From NCBI GenBank assembly GCA_025642065.1, contig JAODUP010000553.1, positions 209,212-273,211 on the forward strand: a stretch of DNA of 64,000 bases. Reading direction: 5' to 3'. The notes under the pieces were generated by a model. The model had not been told where the DNA came from. It made no database searches and saw nothing but the letters and a program-made list of their open reading frames with translations. Each line of letters starts with the position of its first letter. Position 1 is the first letter of the stretch. Source of the stretch: Paralvinella palmiformis. Its lineage: Eukaryota; Annelida; Polychaeta; Terebellida; Alvinellidae. Shown here one piece after another: positions 22,560 to 35,540 of the stretch. The position numbers and the translations under genes are program-made.

Positions 22560-23430
22560 AAAAGTATTTGATTTTTTTTTGGGGGGGGAAGAAAGTTCTT
22601 TGTTTTACATTGATTTATTCCAATATAGAATCCCTTATCCCTGTAAGCTGGGAGACACTAAACCTACTGAATGTAGTATTCTCGGAATAATCTTTATAAC
22701 GAGGCTCCTGTCCTTCAGGACTTCATCATAACTGGTAAAAATCCTGTCATCGACATTCCGGATTCGAATCTTATCACTGGGGGTGTCCAAGTGTCGAATA
22801 CGCGACAGTTTCTGGGAAGTACTGCGAAGTCTATCAATTTGGGAAGCGTTGCTGAAGGGCGTTGTGGATATAGGGGAAAGGGACCACTAGTGGTGTGACG
22901 GAGCTGCGGGATGCATGCAACGGGACTTGGTTCAATCTGAAAGGTATCTGGGAAGAATGAGGAAACGGGGAAAGGTTGGAAAATGTGACGAATGTCGATA
23001 AGTCGGAAAGTGGTATGGAGGGCTGTGAGAAAGCGGACTGGGCGATGTCGATTTTTTGGCGAGGTCGCCAAGAGTAGGAATAAGACAGCGGATCAGGAGG
23101 AGCGCCAAACGTCTGGAGTTCACCGCCAGTCAGAAAGATCGATACCCCTGCTGCAATGTGTTTATTTATTTATTTGCTTACCCCATTGTAGACTTCTCTA
23201 ACGGGCCACGTGGTATCACATGTGATGACGTCAGAGTCAAGGATCCAATCAACCAGGATCTAAACCAGGTCACGTTTCGGTTATTTTAAAACAAAACAGA
23301 TTTCATACGTAATATTTATAGAGCATTAAGTCAATGTGATAGAATTATCGGTAATAAATAGCAGATGTATTACAATCCATAAAGAACACGATTAATTACT
23401 ACTGAGATAGGATAATTAGTTCATATTTGC
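22560..23430. other. GC-richer stretch without recognised gene
   Basis: It has mixed composition and open frames on both strands (up to 118 codons at 22715-23071 minus), with no domain or convincing splice context. It lies directly upstream of the EGF-like exon. Confidence 0.3.
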
Positions 23431-23440
23431 CTATTTTCAG

Positions 23441-23580
23441 AACGCAAACTGGGATCCCATGGGATAAACTGCAACCAGAGATATGGTAACTGTAGGACTA
23501 ACAACGGATGTGATAAAAACACTGGTCAATGTGTTGATGGATGTCAGCTTTGTTGGGCTGGTGACAGGTGTACAACATAT
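23441..23580 (+). CDS. Single exon encoding an EGF-like repeat (multiple-EGF family)
   Basis: A 140-bp stretch lies between a CTATTTTCAG acceptor and a GTAGGT donor. Read in phase 2 it gives GINCNQRYGNCRTNNGC, then DKNTGQCVDGCQLC and WAGDRCTTY, with the closely spaced cysteines and the C..NTGQC..GC...W.GD.C pattern of MEGF and scavenger-receptor class F repeats. Known members are type I membrane or secreted proteins, and in molluscs such repeats also occur on receptor-type phosphatases. No neighbouring exon was recognised, so the gene is partial here or has long introns. The usual G or P before W is a cysteine in this copy, which may be an error or divergence. Confidence 0.6.
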
Positions 23581-23589
23581 GTAGGTTAA

Positions 23590-25140
23590 CACAGAATTTA
23601 TATGGCATAAGGACATGAGATGTCGATTACAAGCGGCTACCAAGGAATATACCATAACCAGGGTAACAAGGCCACAGTGTTTGCAAACCATGTTAAAAAA
23701 TAATTTATTTGAAATCCACATTCGGAGACTATGGTCTGTAGGCAAATATAAAAATTAAAAAAATACAGCTCAATAGTTCAGTTCTGGAACTGGAAATGTC
23801 AAGCCTTGAATAATGACAAAATTTAAAATAAACAATTTGGTGCAAATTTCTTTGAAGTATTGTCATAATACATCAACTAAGCATGATCCTATTGTAAGAC
23901 ACGACATGATCATACCAAGTAGCCTCGTATTTTACAAAATATAAGAAAGATAAACAACAGTTTCATATATTTCCTCTTAGCCCAAGTAACTTTCCATCTT
24001 ATCCTTTAAAGCTATCAAACATTGGTGCCCTGCTTTATTTACAAAAAAAAATATTGTATGTTTTCTTGAATTTTAGGGGAAGATATACGCCAAACATTGT
24101 TTTAAAGATGCCAATATCTCAGAATGATGCTGATAGTTTTATTAAGTCAAGTCACCTATTCTAGTACTCAAACAAAGCCCATGTTTCAAGGATCTCGGCT
24201 TCTTGGTACTTAAGGAATTATTTGAATTTTAGTGTATGATCAGTTTTTAAAATTGGATGAAGAGAGTTTGGTTTGTAAAATAGTTTATTACCAATGTTCA
24301 GTAGAGCTTGACTGCCATTGGCTAATTTATTATGAGAACCACTGATGTTCCATTTTAGTGTAACTGATATTACGGCTGCCTAAACGTCAAATAATAAATA
24401 TTGCATTATTGAATCAGATTTAAACATATTTTGTTTTAGAAAAGCATAAAATAATTCATCAATTTTTTAAAAGTATTATATTTCTCTTAAATCTGTCATA
24501 ATGGGATTATATGAATCAACACGTCTTTCTTAAACCTGTCAAAAGTAAAATATTTTGTCTTATTTTAGCTGTAGTTTTTTAAGCTAGAGTGATGAGTTAC
24601 TTATTCTAATCAAATAGAACATAGCAATATGTTAAATAGATTAAGCTTCTTGAATCAGTCGCTTATTTTATTTCCAGATAAACCAATACATGGAAATGAA
24701 ACCTTGGAAGTACTCTCTATGGCAAATTATAGTATAAAGATTAGTTGAAAGAAACCTAGGTCAATATAAGACGATAAGGTTATATCAAGAACACACGAGT
24801 CTTCTTCTGATGTGCTTGTTGTTGGTGTCTAAAATCTGAAATTTAACACAAAATATGACATAGAAGTGAGGCCATATAGAGAGGCGAATGAAGAAAGAGA
24901 CTTTGTTGTTTCATATCAAACTCTTCACATGAAGACAGCGTGTAAAGGTCAGTTAGTGGGAGATTTCTTGAAAGATTTATCTATTTCTGATTCATGAAAA
25001 CAGAAATGTTATAATGTTAATAGATTATGTTACCTTTTCCCTATTATGATTTTAGCTCCACAAATGACACAGATCTGGAATGCTATTACTTCTGATACAG
25101 ATCAGAAGGACCTTCCAAATATTACTTTATATTTTCGGAT
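23590..25140. other. AT-rich non-coding stretch
   Basis: I see no gene, SINE or tandem repeat here. Confidence 0.6.
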
Positions 25141-25149
25141 AAGGAAATA

Positions 25150-25783
25150 AATCGTTGAATAAATGAACGAATGAACAAACGAACGAACAAACGAATGAAT
25201 GAATGAATGAATAGCCAACTAGCTGTATGACTTGCTGACTGACTGACTAAATGACTGACTGACTGACTGACTGATTCGTTAAATGAATCACTGACTAACT
25301 GATTGACTGACTGACTCTCTGGCTGACTGATTCACAGACTGACTGACTGACTGGTTAACTGAATCACTGACTGACTAACTGACTGACCGACTCTCTGGCT
25401 TACTGATTCACAGACTGACTGACTGACTGGTTAACTGAATCACTGACTGACTAACTGACTGACCGACTCTCTGGCTGACTGAATCACAGAGTGACTGACT
25501 GGCTGATTGATTGATGGACTGACCGACCGATTGACTGACTGACTGACTGACTGCGTGAAGGACTGACTCACCGAGTTACTGACTGACGAAATGATTGACT
25601 GACTGTTTGAATAACTTGCTCATTGAATTACTGATTGACTGACTCACTAAATCACTGACTGACTGGCTCACCGACTCATTGACTGACCTAACCATTTACT
25701 TCGTAACTTACTTTCACGCTGACACATTCTCTCAAATCAATCTTAAAATCTCAATCACTCTATCTCTCAGTGTGAATTTATCT

Positions 25784-25817
<34 letters not shown>
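25150..25817 (+). repeat. ACTG minisatellite, second locus with the same flank, then (TA)n
   Basis: The same units occur with a higher-order repeat of about 75 bp (CTGGTTAACTGAATCACTGA occurs twice between 25350 and 25450). The flank ACATTCTCTCAAATCAATCT is shared with the 17.7-kb locus. Confidence 0.85.
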
Positions 25818-25821
<4 letters not shown>

Positions 25822-25918
25822 ATTATTAGTGTCAATTATTAGCCTTTTAAATCGATTTAGAACAAAATGTAAAGCCAATTAACACTGCTGAAACACAAAC
25901 ACACATACACACACACAC

Positions 25919-25975
<57 letters not shown>

Positions 25976-26067
25976 TGTTTATGTGTGTGTATGCACAGCA
26001 TTGTTAATTGGCTGTACGTTGTGTTCTAAATCGGCATTCTAAATCAGAATTGACACTAATAATGACT
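25818..26067. repeat. Large hairpin: about 75-bp inverted arms around a microsatellite loop
   Basis: The left arm (AGTCATTATTAGTGTCAATT, GATTTAGAACA, GCCAATTAACA) is repeated inverted at the right (TGTTAATTGGC, TGTTCTAAATC, AATTGACACTAATAATGACT). Between the arms lie (AC)n, (AT)n and (TG)n, themselves self-complementary. This is a foldback structure, possibly a MITE. Confidence 0.85.
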
Positions 26068-27094
26068 TTACTATTATTTTCCTATAAGCTCCATATCAAT
26101 CATCATACTTCATTTTTGTTAGTATGATATTTAAAGGGAACTAATTATACACACATTGATTAGCTTATTTATATTTCGTTTGTAGACCGTTATCTTAGGT
26201 ATGAAATACAAATGGAAGCTTGTTAACAGTCTCAGTTTTTACATTTAATGTACAACAAAATAAATTGTTCTAACAATAAAGTAGTATTAATACCTTCAAT
26301 GATAAAAGACAATATTAATTAGGATTTATGTGTTATTATTATATCAATATCAGTGTTGGTGGATCAGTTAAAACAATGTGATGAGACGTTATTATAAGAC
26401 AATATTAATACTCCCAGTTTAACATATTTACTTTATAAACAGTCAAACCTGGCAACGATGACTACCTTCCTCAAAATCCTTCTTCTCATAACTTTATTAT
26501 AAAACTTTTAAATGTCCACATTATAGATTAATCCCGTTTGATTATAGGTAATGATACATGAGGTAAAAGATTAACCATTTGTATGACCTTTTATATTGTT
26601 GTAAAGGTCGTTTGTTAAGATAGGTTTCGTTGTAGTTAAATATATTCATAATTAGTATTCACTTATTAGATGAGTTAATTTGTTATCTAATTAATGGCTG
26701 TAATATCCTTGTAGTGGGCGACTATAATATATATTTAATGGGTTATTTTATTTATAATAGACAGTACTCTATTGCATATGACAACGATTTTCACAAATAT
26801 TTGAAAAGATCAAATTTAAAAAATGCTATTTTCATCCAAGAGTGAGTAAGTGAATAAATCAGTGAGTCAGTCAGTTAGTCAGTAACTTAATTGATGAGAT
26901 TGATTATAACATCGTCTTCTTATAATATTTGTGTTTACGAGAAACACAAATGGTACTTTGTTATATATCATTTAGTAAATGGACTATTTAATAAACTAGC
27001 TGATTGGTATGTCAACCAATTAATCAATGATTACTTTGGCCAATTAATTGATTGATAAATCAAATTACTACTAGGCCATAGACGTCAAAGATAC

Positions 27095-27097
<3 letters not shown>

Positions 27098-27145
<48 letters not shown>

Positions 27146-27290
27146 CACGAGAAAAACAGTTTTAACTGAAATAGTTACATGTTATTATCTATAATTAGAA
27201 ATGCGGTTATAAACTGGCTAATAGTAATATACTCTACACCAGATGTGTGTGTGTGTGTGTTTGTGTGTGTATGTGTGCGTGTGTGTTTTA
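27098..27290. repeat. (TA)n and (TG)n microsatellites
   Basis: TA lies at 27098-27143. TG at 27244-27287 forms the outer end of the minus-strand R1 terminus. Confidence 0.9.
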
Positions 27291-27374
27291 GCTGTGTATA
27301 ATAAGGCACAGACACATAGTATCTCGAACCGTCAATTCACTCTAGACCATTATTCAGGGGGACTGTATCCAGAG

Positions 27375-27537
27375 TGCCTCTGTTGTCTAGCGGTAGCGTG
27401 TTGGACCATATATCACTACTACCACCCGTGTTCGAATCTCGGCGTGGGCATATCTGAACGTTGTTTTATCTTTGATTTCGCTTTATTACCTTTGGAGGTC
27501 GCTCGGCCCATTTAACCTACAATGTGCAGAAAAGTGG
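27375..27537 (+). mobile_element. SINE-1 copy, tail-truncated, next to an R1 terminus
   Basis: The head reads GTTGTCTAGCGGTAGCGTG with B box GTTCGAATCTC, and the body runs to AAAAGTGGTC, where similarity ends. It abuts a minus-strand R1 terminus on its left (27270-27370). Confidence 0.8.
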
Positions 27538-27549
27538 TCTCACCAGTCC

Positions 27550-29400
27550 CTAAGCCGCCAAGCAAAATCAAAATGCGAATCACCTACAGCCGTGGAGTTT
27601 GGGTGTAAAACACCCAAGTCAAATCACGGCAGTAGAGAGAATGTTTAGATTAATTATCTAAGCAGCCCCTTTTTAGCTATTTTCAATTGTTGCATATTTC
27701 TTCAAAGCAATACTATATAAACTATATATCCCAATTGTCAGTGTCTTCAAAGGTCAGTTTGTACAACGGGCAGGTGTCACGAAGCGACTACTATTAAAAC
27801 TGTTAACTTAATTGCTAAAGCAGACCGTCATAGCTTCGGTACCGTTTAAACTATATGTTAACATTTTCAAACACAGCTCGAACGAACCAAACATAAATAT
27901 TCGACAAATAACCAAAAAAACTGTATTCGATGGAATTAAACTATATGTTAAAATATCAGTTTTTATATTTTTGTTCTTCATATGAGGGGATTATCTAAGT
28001 CTTTAGTCGTTGGGGGATTTTGTCCCGAGGAGATTATATCCTAGATTCACTTCTTCCAGCTATTATATCAGTACAGATATAGCTCTATAATCTAAAATCT
28101 GTATGTATTTAATGTTTAGTTGCACTTTACTGTCTAATGGTAAATCAGCCAATATTTTGGTATTTTGGGAGAGTTAAATGGGAAATAAATTAATCTAATT
28201 TTAAATTAGTAAAGTATGTGATGATCTACAACTCTTAAGTCGCACACACACACACACACACAAATATCTGTACATGGTGTAATTGTGGAGAATTATCAAA
28301 TGAACGCTTAATTGTTATAGTAAATTGTCTCGTAAAATATATCTAAATTATATCAAAACGATATGTCTACAGTTATCATTCAATAAATTATAATAATATT
28401 TTCTTAATAATAATATAATCATAAGTCAGACATTATAATCAAGCCCTCACGCAGTGTTATCGAAAAAAAACCACAAGTGGCCGCCATGTTGGTGTACGTG
28501 ACCAAAGCTGACATTTAATTTAGACAATACGTCTGACCCAGTTACAGTTTGAAGGTCAACGATAACAACACCCCCCAGCTTTATTTCTATGTCCGTGCCT
28601 CTGACCGTGTGTGTGTGTCGGTGTGATATGTAGAGTACAATTTCGTCTATAATGATATCAATATATCTAAAATCCACTAATTATACAGAGTTATTAGTTT
28701 AAATATTAATATTGACGTCACTTTTACTGATAAATATTACAACAAAATAAGATATTATTTAAAATATATAATTTGGGTATCATTGTATCACGATTTTTAT
28801 CTTTCTATCATCTCTCACGGGCTACCTTTCCGAAAAAAGTGTCATATCTATAAATAATTAACAACCTTTATTCCCCGAAAACAAATATGGACTCTTCCGG
28901 GAAAAAGTTAACTTTTTATTGATTTTTCGCTGACAAACTAAAATCTGAAAAAGAAGCACACATATACTGATACACACACACACACACACACCGAGACATA
29001 CTCATACTGACACAGACATACAAACACACACACACTCATACTGACACACACACATACACATAAACAGACATACACAAACACAATATTATAGTTGTAATTA
29101 TTGTATCATGGATTATATCTTTCAATGAAGGTAAGTGTTTTACATATATTTGTTAAAGCATGTTACACGTTTACATGTTCCAGTATGTGTCATTATAGTA
29201 TCATTGTGTACATACACGTTTGTGTACTTTGTACATCAGACAATAACATCATAATAATAATAATTTATTTAAAAAAAAAACATCTTATCACCTTCAACTA
29301 AAATATAGATATATTATAAATTATGATTTATTATGATTATTAAATCAAATATAAAATAATTAATATTTTATATTTACAACAAAGAAACAATGTCATTAAT
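27550..29400. other. AT-rich stretch with minor (CA)n
   Basis: There is one mixed-composition minus-strand frame (28447-28677, with IEIKLGGVVIVDLQTVTG) that I do not recognise. Otherwise only short CA runs are seen. It is the region downstream of the TRIM gene. Confidence 0.4.
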
Positions 29401-29418
29401 CATAAACAATAATCATAT

Positions 29419-31858
29419 CTATATTTTATATACATACACCTTGTTATCCCCATATCTTATCACTGATAATCTTTTATTATTATATAAAGATAGTTTCCTA
29501 GGTTTATAATCCAAATTAATTAGACTTTTAATAAATTTATAATGTTTATCAAACAATAAAATATTATTATTTTTCCAATCAGAAACAAATATTTCTCTAT
29601 TTTTGTCAACAAATACACCACGTGGTACTATCTCTGTGTTTGTTGACAACAATGATATTTGTTTACCATTTTTGTCATAAACAACAACTTTATGATCAAG
29701 ACAAACAAATATTATATCGTTATTGTCAACAAACACGTCACACACCCAACCATCATGTGACATGTCTATAGACCACAACTTAACATCCCGGGATGTATAC
29801 ATGTAGAGTTTACTATCATTATAACCAGATACAACATAACATCCATCACTAGTTATACCTACATACTGTGGCATCTGACATACACTACATCTGTTATATA
29901 TCCAGCTGTCACCAGCTGTATCATAAATATGTAGATAACCTGTGACATTCCAGTCTGTTACAACAATGTTACCCACATTCCTCCCCACAGACACACCACA
30001 CAGCCCACCATAATTAATATTAACAGGTTGACAATGATGAGATAGATAATGATCTATCTGTTGACCATTATCATCATATACCTCTAGACCATCCCTCATA
30101 CAGACAATAAGTTGTCCATTATCAAGATACTCTATGTCTGTGATCTCTTTACTTGTCTCCATCTCCCTCAACAATGTCGGATCTTTAATGACAGACATGG
30201 TATATGTAATATAAATATTAATATATAAATGTACTTGATCACTTATTAACATCTCATGACATATTTATATAAATAAATAACTTAATAATATTCAAATATT
30301 TTGATATAAATAATACACAAATCTGTTATTTATTGATTGATACAGAGAAATTAACCATTTTATGTTCATGTCATTTTGTCAGAGTTAATTTATATTACAC
30401 CTGATATATAAAGTTAACGTAATTATTAATCAAACAATAAACAATAATTGTTATTGTCAACAGAAATAATTAATTAAATCAGTCAAAAATGTACTAACAA
30501 GACAGAGATGTATTAAAACAATAAACCAATTATTTCACGCGAAATTAGATAGATAAAATGAGATAATGATGATAAGATGAGCCAAAATCAAACAAACATT
30601 AAACATTCACAAACCTAGATTGTGGACCGCTTTTGTCAGGACACCTTCAAATGGACTGATTGCCCCAGCTACAACAAGAGACTTTAATTCTGGAACAATA
30701 ATTAAATAATTATACCAGTGTTGTAGAATATAAAATATTAATCATTAACAAAATATTACGGGGATAAACAAAGGTAAAATATCCAACAATAATGATAATT
30801 GAAGTACCTTCTTCAACAATCTCTCCCAATTTTATCTGATCATCACCAATCATAAACTTGACTGTTTCTGTTTTGATATTGATATCAAAGGGTGGTATTT
30901 GTTCTTTGACATCTGTTATCAGTTTAGCCGTATCCTCAATCCTTCCTTCAGGTATACCCATCACAGGCTCCAGCCAACTATCTACCTTTGTTTTCAAATT
31001 TTCAATAGATGTCCTAACATCTAGGACAAGTTTTTCGGATCTGGATAATTCAAGTTTTATTTCGGCTTCTTTTTGTTGTAATTCGAGACATAAATTATCG
31101 TACTGGTCATTGATCTGTTTGATGAAATCATCTCGATGATGAGTCATGTCTGTCATGGCTTGTTTTAAGTCATTTATGACTTTTGTTTGGTGATGTACAA
31201 ACTTTTCAAATGTTTTGTCTGTTGATTGTAAACAAGATAATAACATTTCCTTTAAGTCAACTGGTGTTTTTTTGTTATCATAAGTCAGGTCATAGACTGT
31301 GTGTTCTGAGTGTCTCCCCATACAACACTGAACACATATGGCCTTTGTACACGTCATACAGAAGTATACAACATGAGCATCATGTTCATCACAAAAGATA
31401 GAATTCATTGTAGATAATGTTACTGGAATTTGAGTATGATCTGGATTAAAGATGTCATGTTTCACATGACAATAAAGACAATGTCCGAATCCGCACCCGA
31501 AACAGTAAAACGAAACATTAGCTTTGTGGGTTATAGATCTACACAACTTACATAATTTTTGTCTTTCTTCCAGTTGTTTTCTAACATCCTGAATATTTGA
31601 TAGATAAAAAAATAAAGGTAAACTGGCAGATGAACCTCCGGGTACTTGTGTTGTCTGTGTACAAACAGGACAACATACTGTATCTGGATTGTGAGGATTC
31701 GCAACTTTTACATCATCTAACAGATGCTGCAAACAATCTTCACAGAAAAAGTGTAAACACCTTAGCGTTCTTGGTATTCGGTCTTCTAATGGCTCAAAGC
31801 AAATTCCACAATTTGTGATGTCAGAGAAGAATTCTTCACAAATGCCTCCTGTAGCCAT
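29419..31858 (-). CDS. TRIM-NHL protein (RING, two B-boxes, coiled coil, beta-propeller), probable E3 ubiquitin ligase
   Basis: Three exons join in phase: 31858-30808 (donor GTACTT), 30689-30615 (75 bp) and 30182-29419, giving 629 residues. The RING ligands are C17, C20, C34, H36, C39, C42, C63 and C66. B-box 1 has C103, C106, C119, C122, C127 and C130. B-box 2 has C156, H159, C167, C170, C175, C178, H183 and H186, all present. Residues about 195-310 are heptad-rich coiled coil. The third exon encodes repeated strands such as GQLIVCMRDGLEVYDDNG, VVVYDKNGKQI and IFVSDWKNNNILLFD, typical of NHL-like propeller blades. Family knowledge: TRIM proteins transfer ubiquitin through the RING domain, and the propeller binds protein or RNA. 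Large TRIM-NHL-like families are common in molluscs. A TTTCAG just before the ATG implies a spliced 5' leader. AATAAA lies about 90 nt after the stop (29332-29327). The exon 3 acceptor (TTAAAG) is weak, and an internal ATG just before it is an alternative start. Confidence 0.9.
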
Positions 31859-32539
31859 TTTTTCTGAAACTAAAACAATATATTTTATTTTATTCTTAGC
31901 TCAACTGATCATAAATCATCTGAATGTGAAGCGTAGTTCACATAAATATTCAGTACTTTAGAAAAATCTACTCCACAATAAGAATATCAAAATTACAAGT
32001 TTTAAATAATTTTCTCTTAATTATCATCTGAAAGTTGTGGATTAGTTATTTTACTAGTTCCTTGTAAATTACAAATATTAATTGAGTAAGATAATATATC
32101 TTTATAACAATCATAAATCCTCTATTTACATACCTTTCTATCAATTGTTTGATATACATAAAACGATAATTGTCTGAAACTTTTAATGTTACCAACTGCC
32201 TATAATTAACATATAAACATGAAGATGTTTTGACAAGAGACAGGGTAAATATTACAAATGTCAAAAAATAGGTTTAATTTGTGTGAACGTCAACAATTAT
32301 AAAAGCTGCTAGTTTTCTGGCCTATCGTCACCCAAAATATTGAGCCATTCTAATAATAAGCCTACTTTTATGTAGGGCATATGTATACCTGAGCCGTCAC
32401 CTCTTAATGTGTATGAGAGCACGCACAGTTGAACTTGGGTGTAGAATCTATGGCGACGATAGACAATATCTATATGGCCGTTGTTTATTGATCTAGGAAA
32501 GTAAATTGTATAAGATGATAAATGTCCAGATTATTGTTA

Positions 32540-33655
32540 GAAAAGACAAACACCGAAGTCAACAAATTACTTAACTGGTTTTGCCCACAAAGATACTGTC
32601 CCTTAATCCCCAGAAGACCAAAATTATAATAATTAAGCAATCAAAGACTTAATGTCATCTTAGTGGTCTAAATCTTGTAATAAATGAAATATCATTGAAG
32701 ATAATTGGTACAGGATTGAAGGAGGAAAGCATAAAGTTTATTGATGTAATATTTGATGAATCACTTACGTGGAAACATTATATAATTCACATAAATAAAA
32801 TAATCTCAAAATCCCTTTTTGCCATTCACTTAAGCAAGTAAGAAATATTTTGAATACAGATAGTCTAAAAACATTATATTTTGCCCTTATTCAACCACAT
32901 ATTAACTATGGCATACTGGCATGGGGAAATGTAAAACAATCAATTCATAAGTGTACTGTTGTATGGCAAAAAATGAGCAAATAGAACCCCATCTAAAGAT
33001 GTAAAGGACAGTACAACAGCCATACTGAACCACTATTTAGAAAACTTGAGATTTTGAAAATTAAGGATCAATTCGAATAGGATATAATACTTTATATGAA
33101 TAAATACAGACAAACAAGTTATCTTATTCTTTTAATAAGAATGTTTTGTTTTAATCATGAGATCCACAGTAGACTCGCAACCAGGCTATCACATTAGCTG
33201 TATATTCAAAGGTGCGACTCCACTTTTGCTGGAAAATTATATTTATTTGAATTTCCCAAAATATGGAACAAATGGAGTTGGTTTGCTCATAGCTATTAAT
33301 TTATTTCTTAATCTAAGCTGAAAAGACAGCTTAAAGTTAATATTTGTCTCACTATGCAAGTAATGTAGAGTGTGGTAACATTCACTGCATATATTGTCAG
33401 AATTGATTAAATCCTCTTATCTGAGTTCTTACTTAATTATCAATTTTATTCAAAACTCTTAAGTTCTAAACTCTCTTTTCTGCTGGTCTGGTTATTGCAT
33501 TGTAACACTTAGAGTGATTTAATTTTGGGTCACGTCTCCCCCCTGTGTGACTCGCGTCGATCTCGGTCCACCTATTTAGTTGTTAAAGTGGTACTCCTAT
33601 GTATTGTTATATATAATTAAATGTGTGTTTATTTAAAAAAATAAAAAATAAAGCA
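32540..33655 (+). mobile_element. Decayed LINE reverse-transcriptase C-terminus
   Basis: Translation across frame changes gives FIDVIFDESLTWKHYI, INKIISKSLFAIHLS and LYFALIQPHINYGILAWGN, the Jockey/CR1-type block with the LGV..D..L.W..HI and PH..Y...WG motifs. Many stops follow. It ends in A-rich sequence near 33650. It lies about 0.7 kb upstream of the TRIM start codon, in the opposite orientation. Confidence 0.7.
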
Positions 33656-33891
33656 GAAGATCTTCGGCTTCTGGGAATAATATGAGAATGCCAACCACTC
33701 TTCCCACCAGCTTCTCAATCTGAGTATGCGCCTACCTATATGGACCGGGAGTGTAGGCCTACGCCGGTGGACTGTTACATAGTAGACCATGCAAGGTCTA
33801 TCTATGCATGTTATTTATTGACAACTTTCAAGTTATTGTTATTCAAAGTATTTATATTATGCTTAATGTTTTGATTCCAATAGACTACACT

Positions 33892-34073
33892 GTAGGATGA
33901 TTGATTGTTGTTTTACGGCCACTTTTGTACACAAGGTACTAGGTAGGCTAAATGGGTCGAGCGACATCCAAAGGTAATGAGGCGAAGTCAAAGACGAAAC
34001 AACCTTCAGATATGCCCATGCCCAGATTTGAACACGGGTGGTAGTGATCTGTAGTCCAACACGCTACCGCTAG
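33892..34073 (-). mobile_element. SINE-1 copy with 10-bp target duplication
   Basis: AGACTACACT occurs at 33882-33891 and 34074-34083. The 5' end of the head is truncated, as expected for incomplete reverse transcription. Confidence 0.85.
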
Positions 34074-34140
34074 AGACTACACTTATTATATGTGTGTGTG
34101 TGCGCGTAAATAGTAAATAGTAAATAATATATACAAATGG

Positions 34141-34142
<2 letters not shown>

Positions 34143-34193
<51 letters not shown>

Positions 34194-34310
34194 CATGTAT
34201 GTATTTAACTATTAATTTTATATAACCAGTTAACTAATTTACTGATTTATTAAATTATTCATAATAAACTGGATGACAGAATGATAATATATATATATAT
34301 ATATATACAC
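34143..34310. repeat. (TA)n(TG)n and short (TA)n
   Basis: Runs at 34143-34200 and 34288-34308. Confidence 0.9.
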
Positions 34311-35493
34311 TCCACAAAACAGATGAAACATAACAGTCATGTGCTTAATATACCTATTCCTTAATCCCCCGATTGAAATGCCCACAGGTGGGTCGAGATC
34401 GGCGACATACAAAAAATCGTATTTACAATAAACACTGTAATGCAATATGGGCCGAAATCAACATATATTGATGAGATTCACGTCGATCTCGGCCCATTGT
34501 CATTATGGTTTCAGCAATTACCGTAGGTCCCGGTCATTAGGCCTAAAATATCATGATTTATGGTGTTACCGTCCAATAAGCCGACCTAAAAATCTGAACT
34601 TTTCCCTTGTAGTATTTTCAGCCCAGGTGACGTTTTGAACACAGAAAATAATTTTATTTTCATAATTCGTTATTCATACCAATGTGTTTTGTATACTGTC
34701 AATAGATCAAAGCAAATTATAACCATCGTTTACGCAAACTGTTACGCATACATAGGACCTCAAATTAACGGCTTGATTAAACATTCAATGAACCGTATAT
34801 GAAGTCAATGACTTAGAAGTAATTAAACATATTGTCAATTATTACTGAGTCTTTGATGGTAAGTTTTGGTCACTAACGCGGCAATAACCAAGACAATGTA
34901 ATTGGAAATTACGGGTATATGAGGTCAGTTAGTAACTATAACTCTCTATTGAAAATAAATTAATTAATCAGTAATTATCACATTATTAATATAAATATGC
35001 CCATACAAAATATGTATATGGGGGCACCCTAATGTCTATGCCGCCAAACGAATGAGATACGACACTCTTGGGTACGGGATGTCATGGGTACGAGTTGTCT
35101 TGTTACCGGCGCTGCCTTCGTGAAATGCGCTACTGAGCCGAACAACATTTATCCATAATTACAAAAATCAGATAATTCTACATATAAATATTGATTTTCA
35201 TTATAAAGCCATGTATAATTATCATCAACGTGTTTCACTTGTATTTTCACTCCATGACTGTATGAGTTTAAATCAAAATAACGATTGATGTCCGTTTACA
35301 TCTAGATCTAGACTAAGACCTAGGTCACTAGCGTCTAGACGGCTGCTAACAAACACACTGAAAATTTTTCTCTCGATGACTGGATTTCTTGACACTGAAA
35401 TAGCACCGGCCATTAAGCCGATCCCCCCAAAATAAAGGTCAAAATGTTGACACAAAGTCTACGGTATTTTAATGTTAATCCACTTGGAATACC

Positions 35494-35540
35494 TGGGCCG
35501 AGATCGACGTGGGCCGAGATCGACGTGGGCCGAGATCGAC
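35494..35540 (+). repeat. Three tandem copies of a 16-bp motif
   Basis: TGGGCCGAGATCGACG is repeated three times without gaps. Inverted and direct single copies lie at about 33555-33570 (minus), 34388-34406 (plus), 34448-34462 (plus) and 34482-34496 (minus). Confidence 0.85.

Noticed and set aside
22715..23071. 118-residue minus-strand ORF
   Set aside because: Proline- and serine-rich, with open frames on the other strand too. No domain or splice context was seen.
29419..30252. Treating the 277-residue propeller ORF as its own gene
   Set aside because: The phase-1 junctions link it to the 75-bp exon and the RING/B-box exon, making one TRIM-NHL gene. The upstream 23 residues of the ORF read through an intron.
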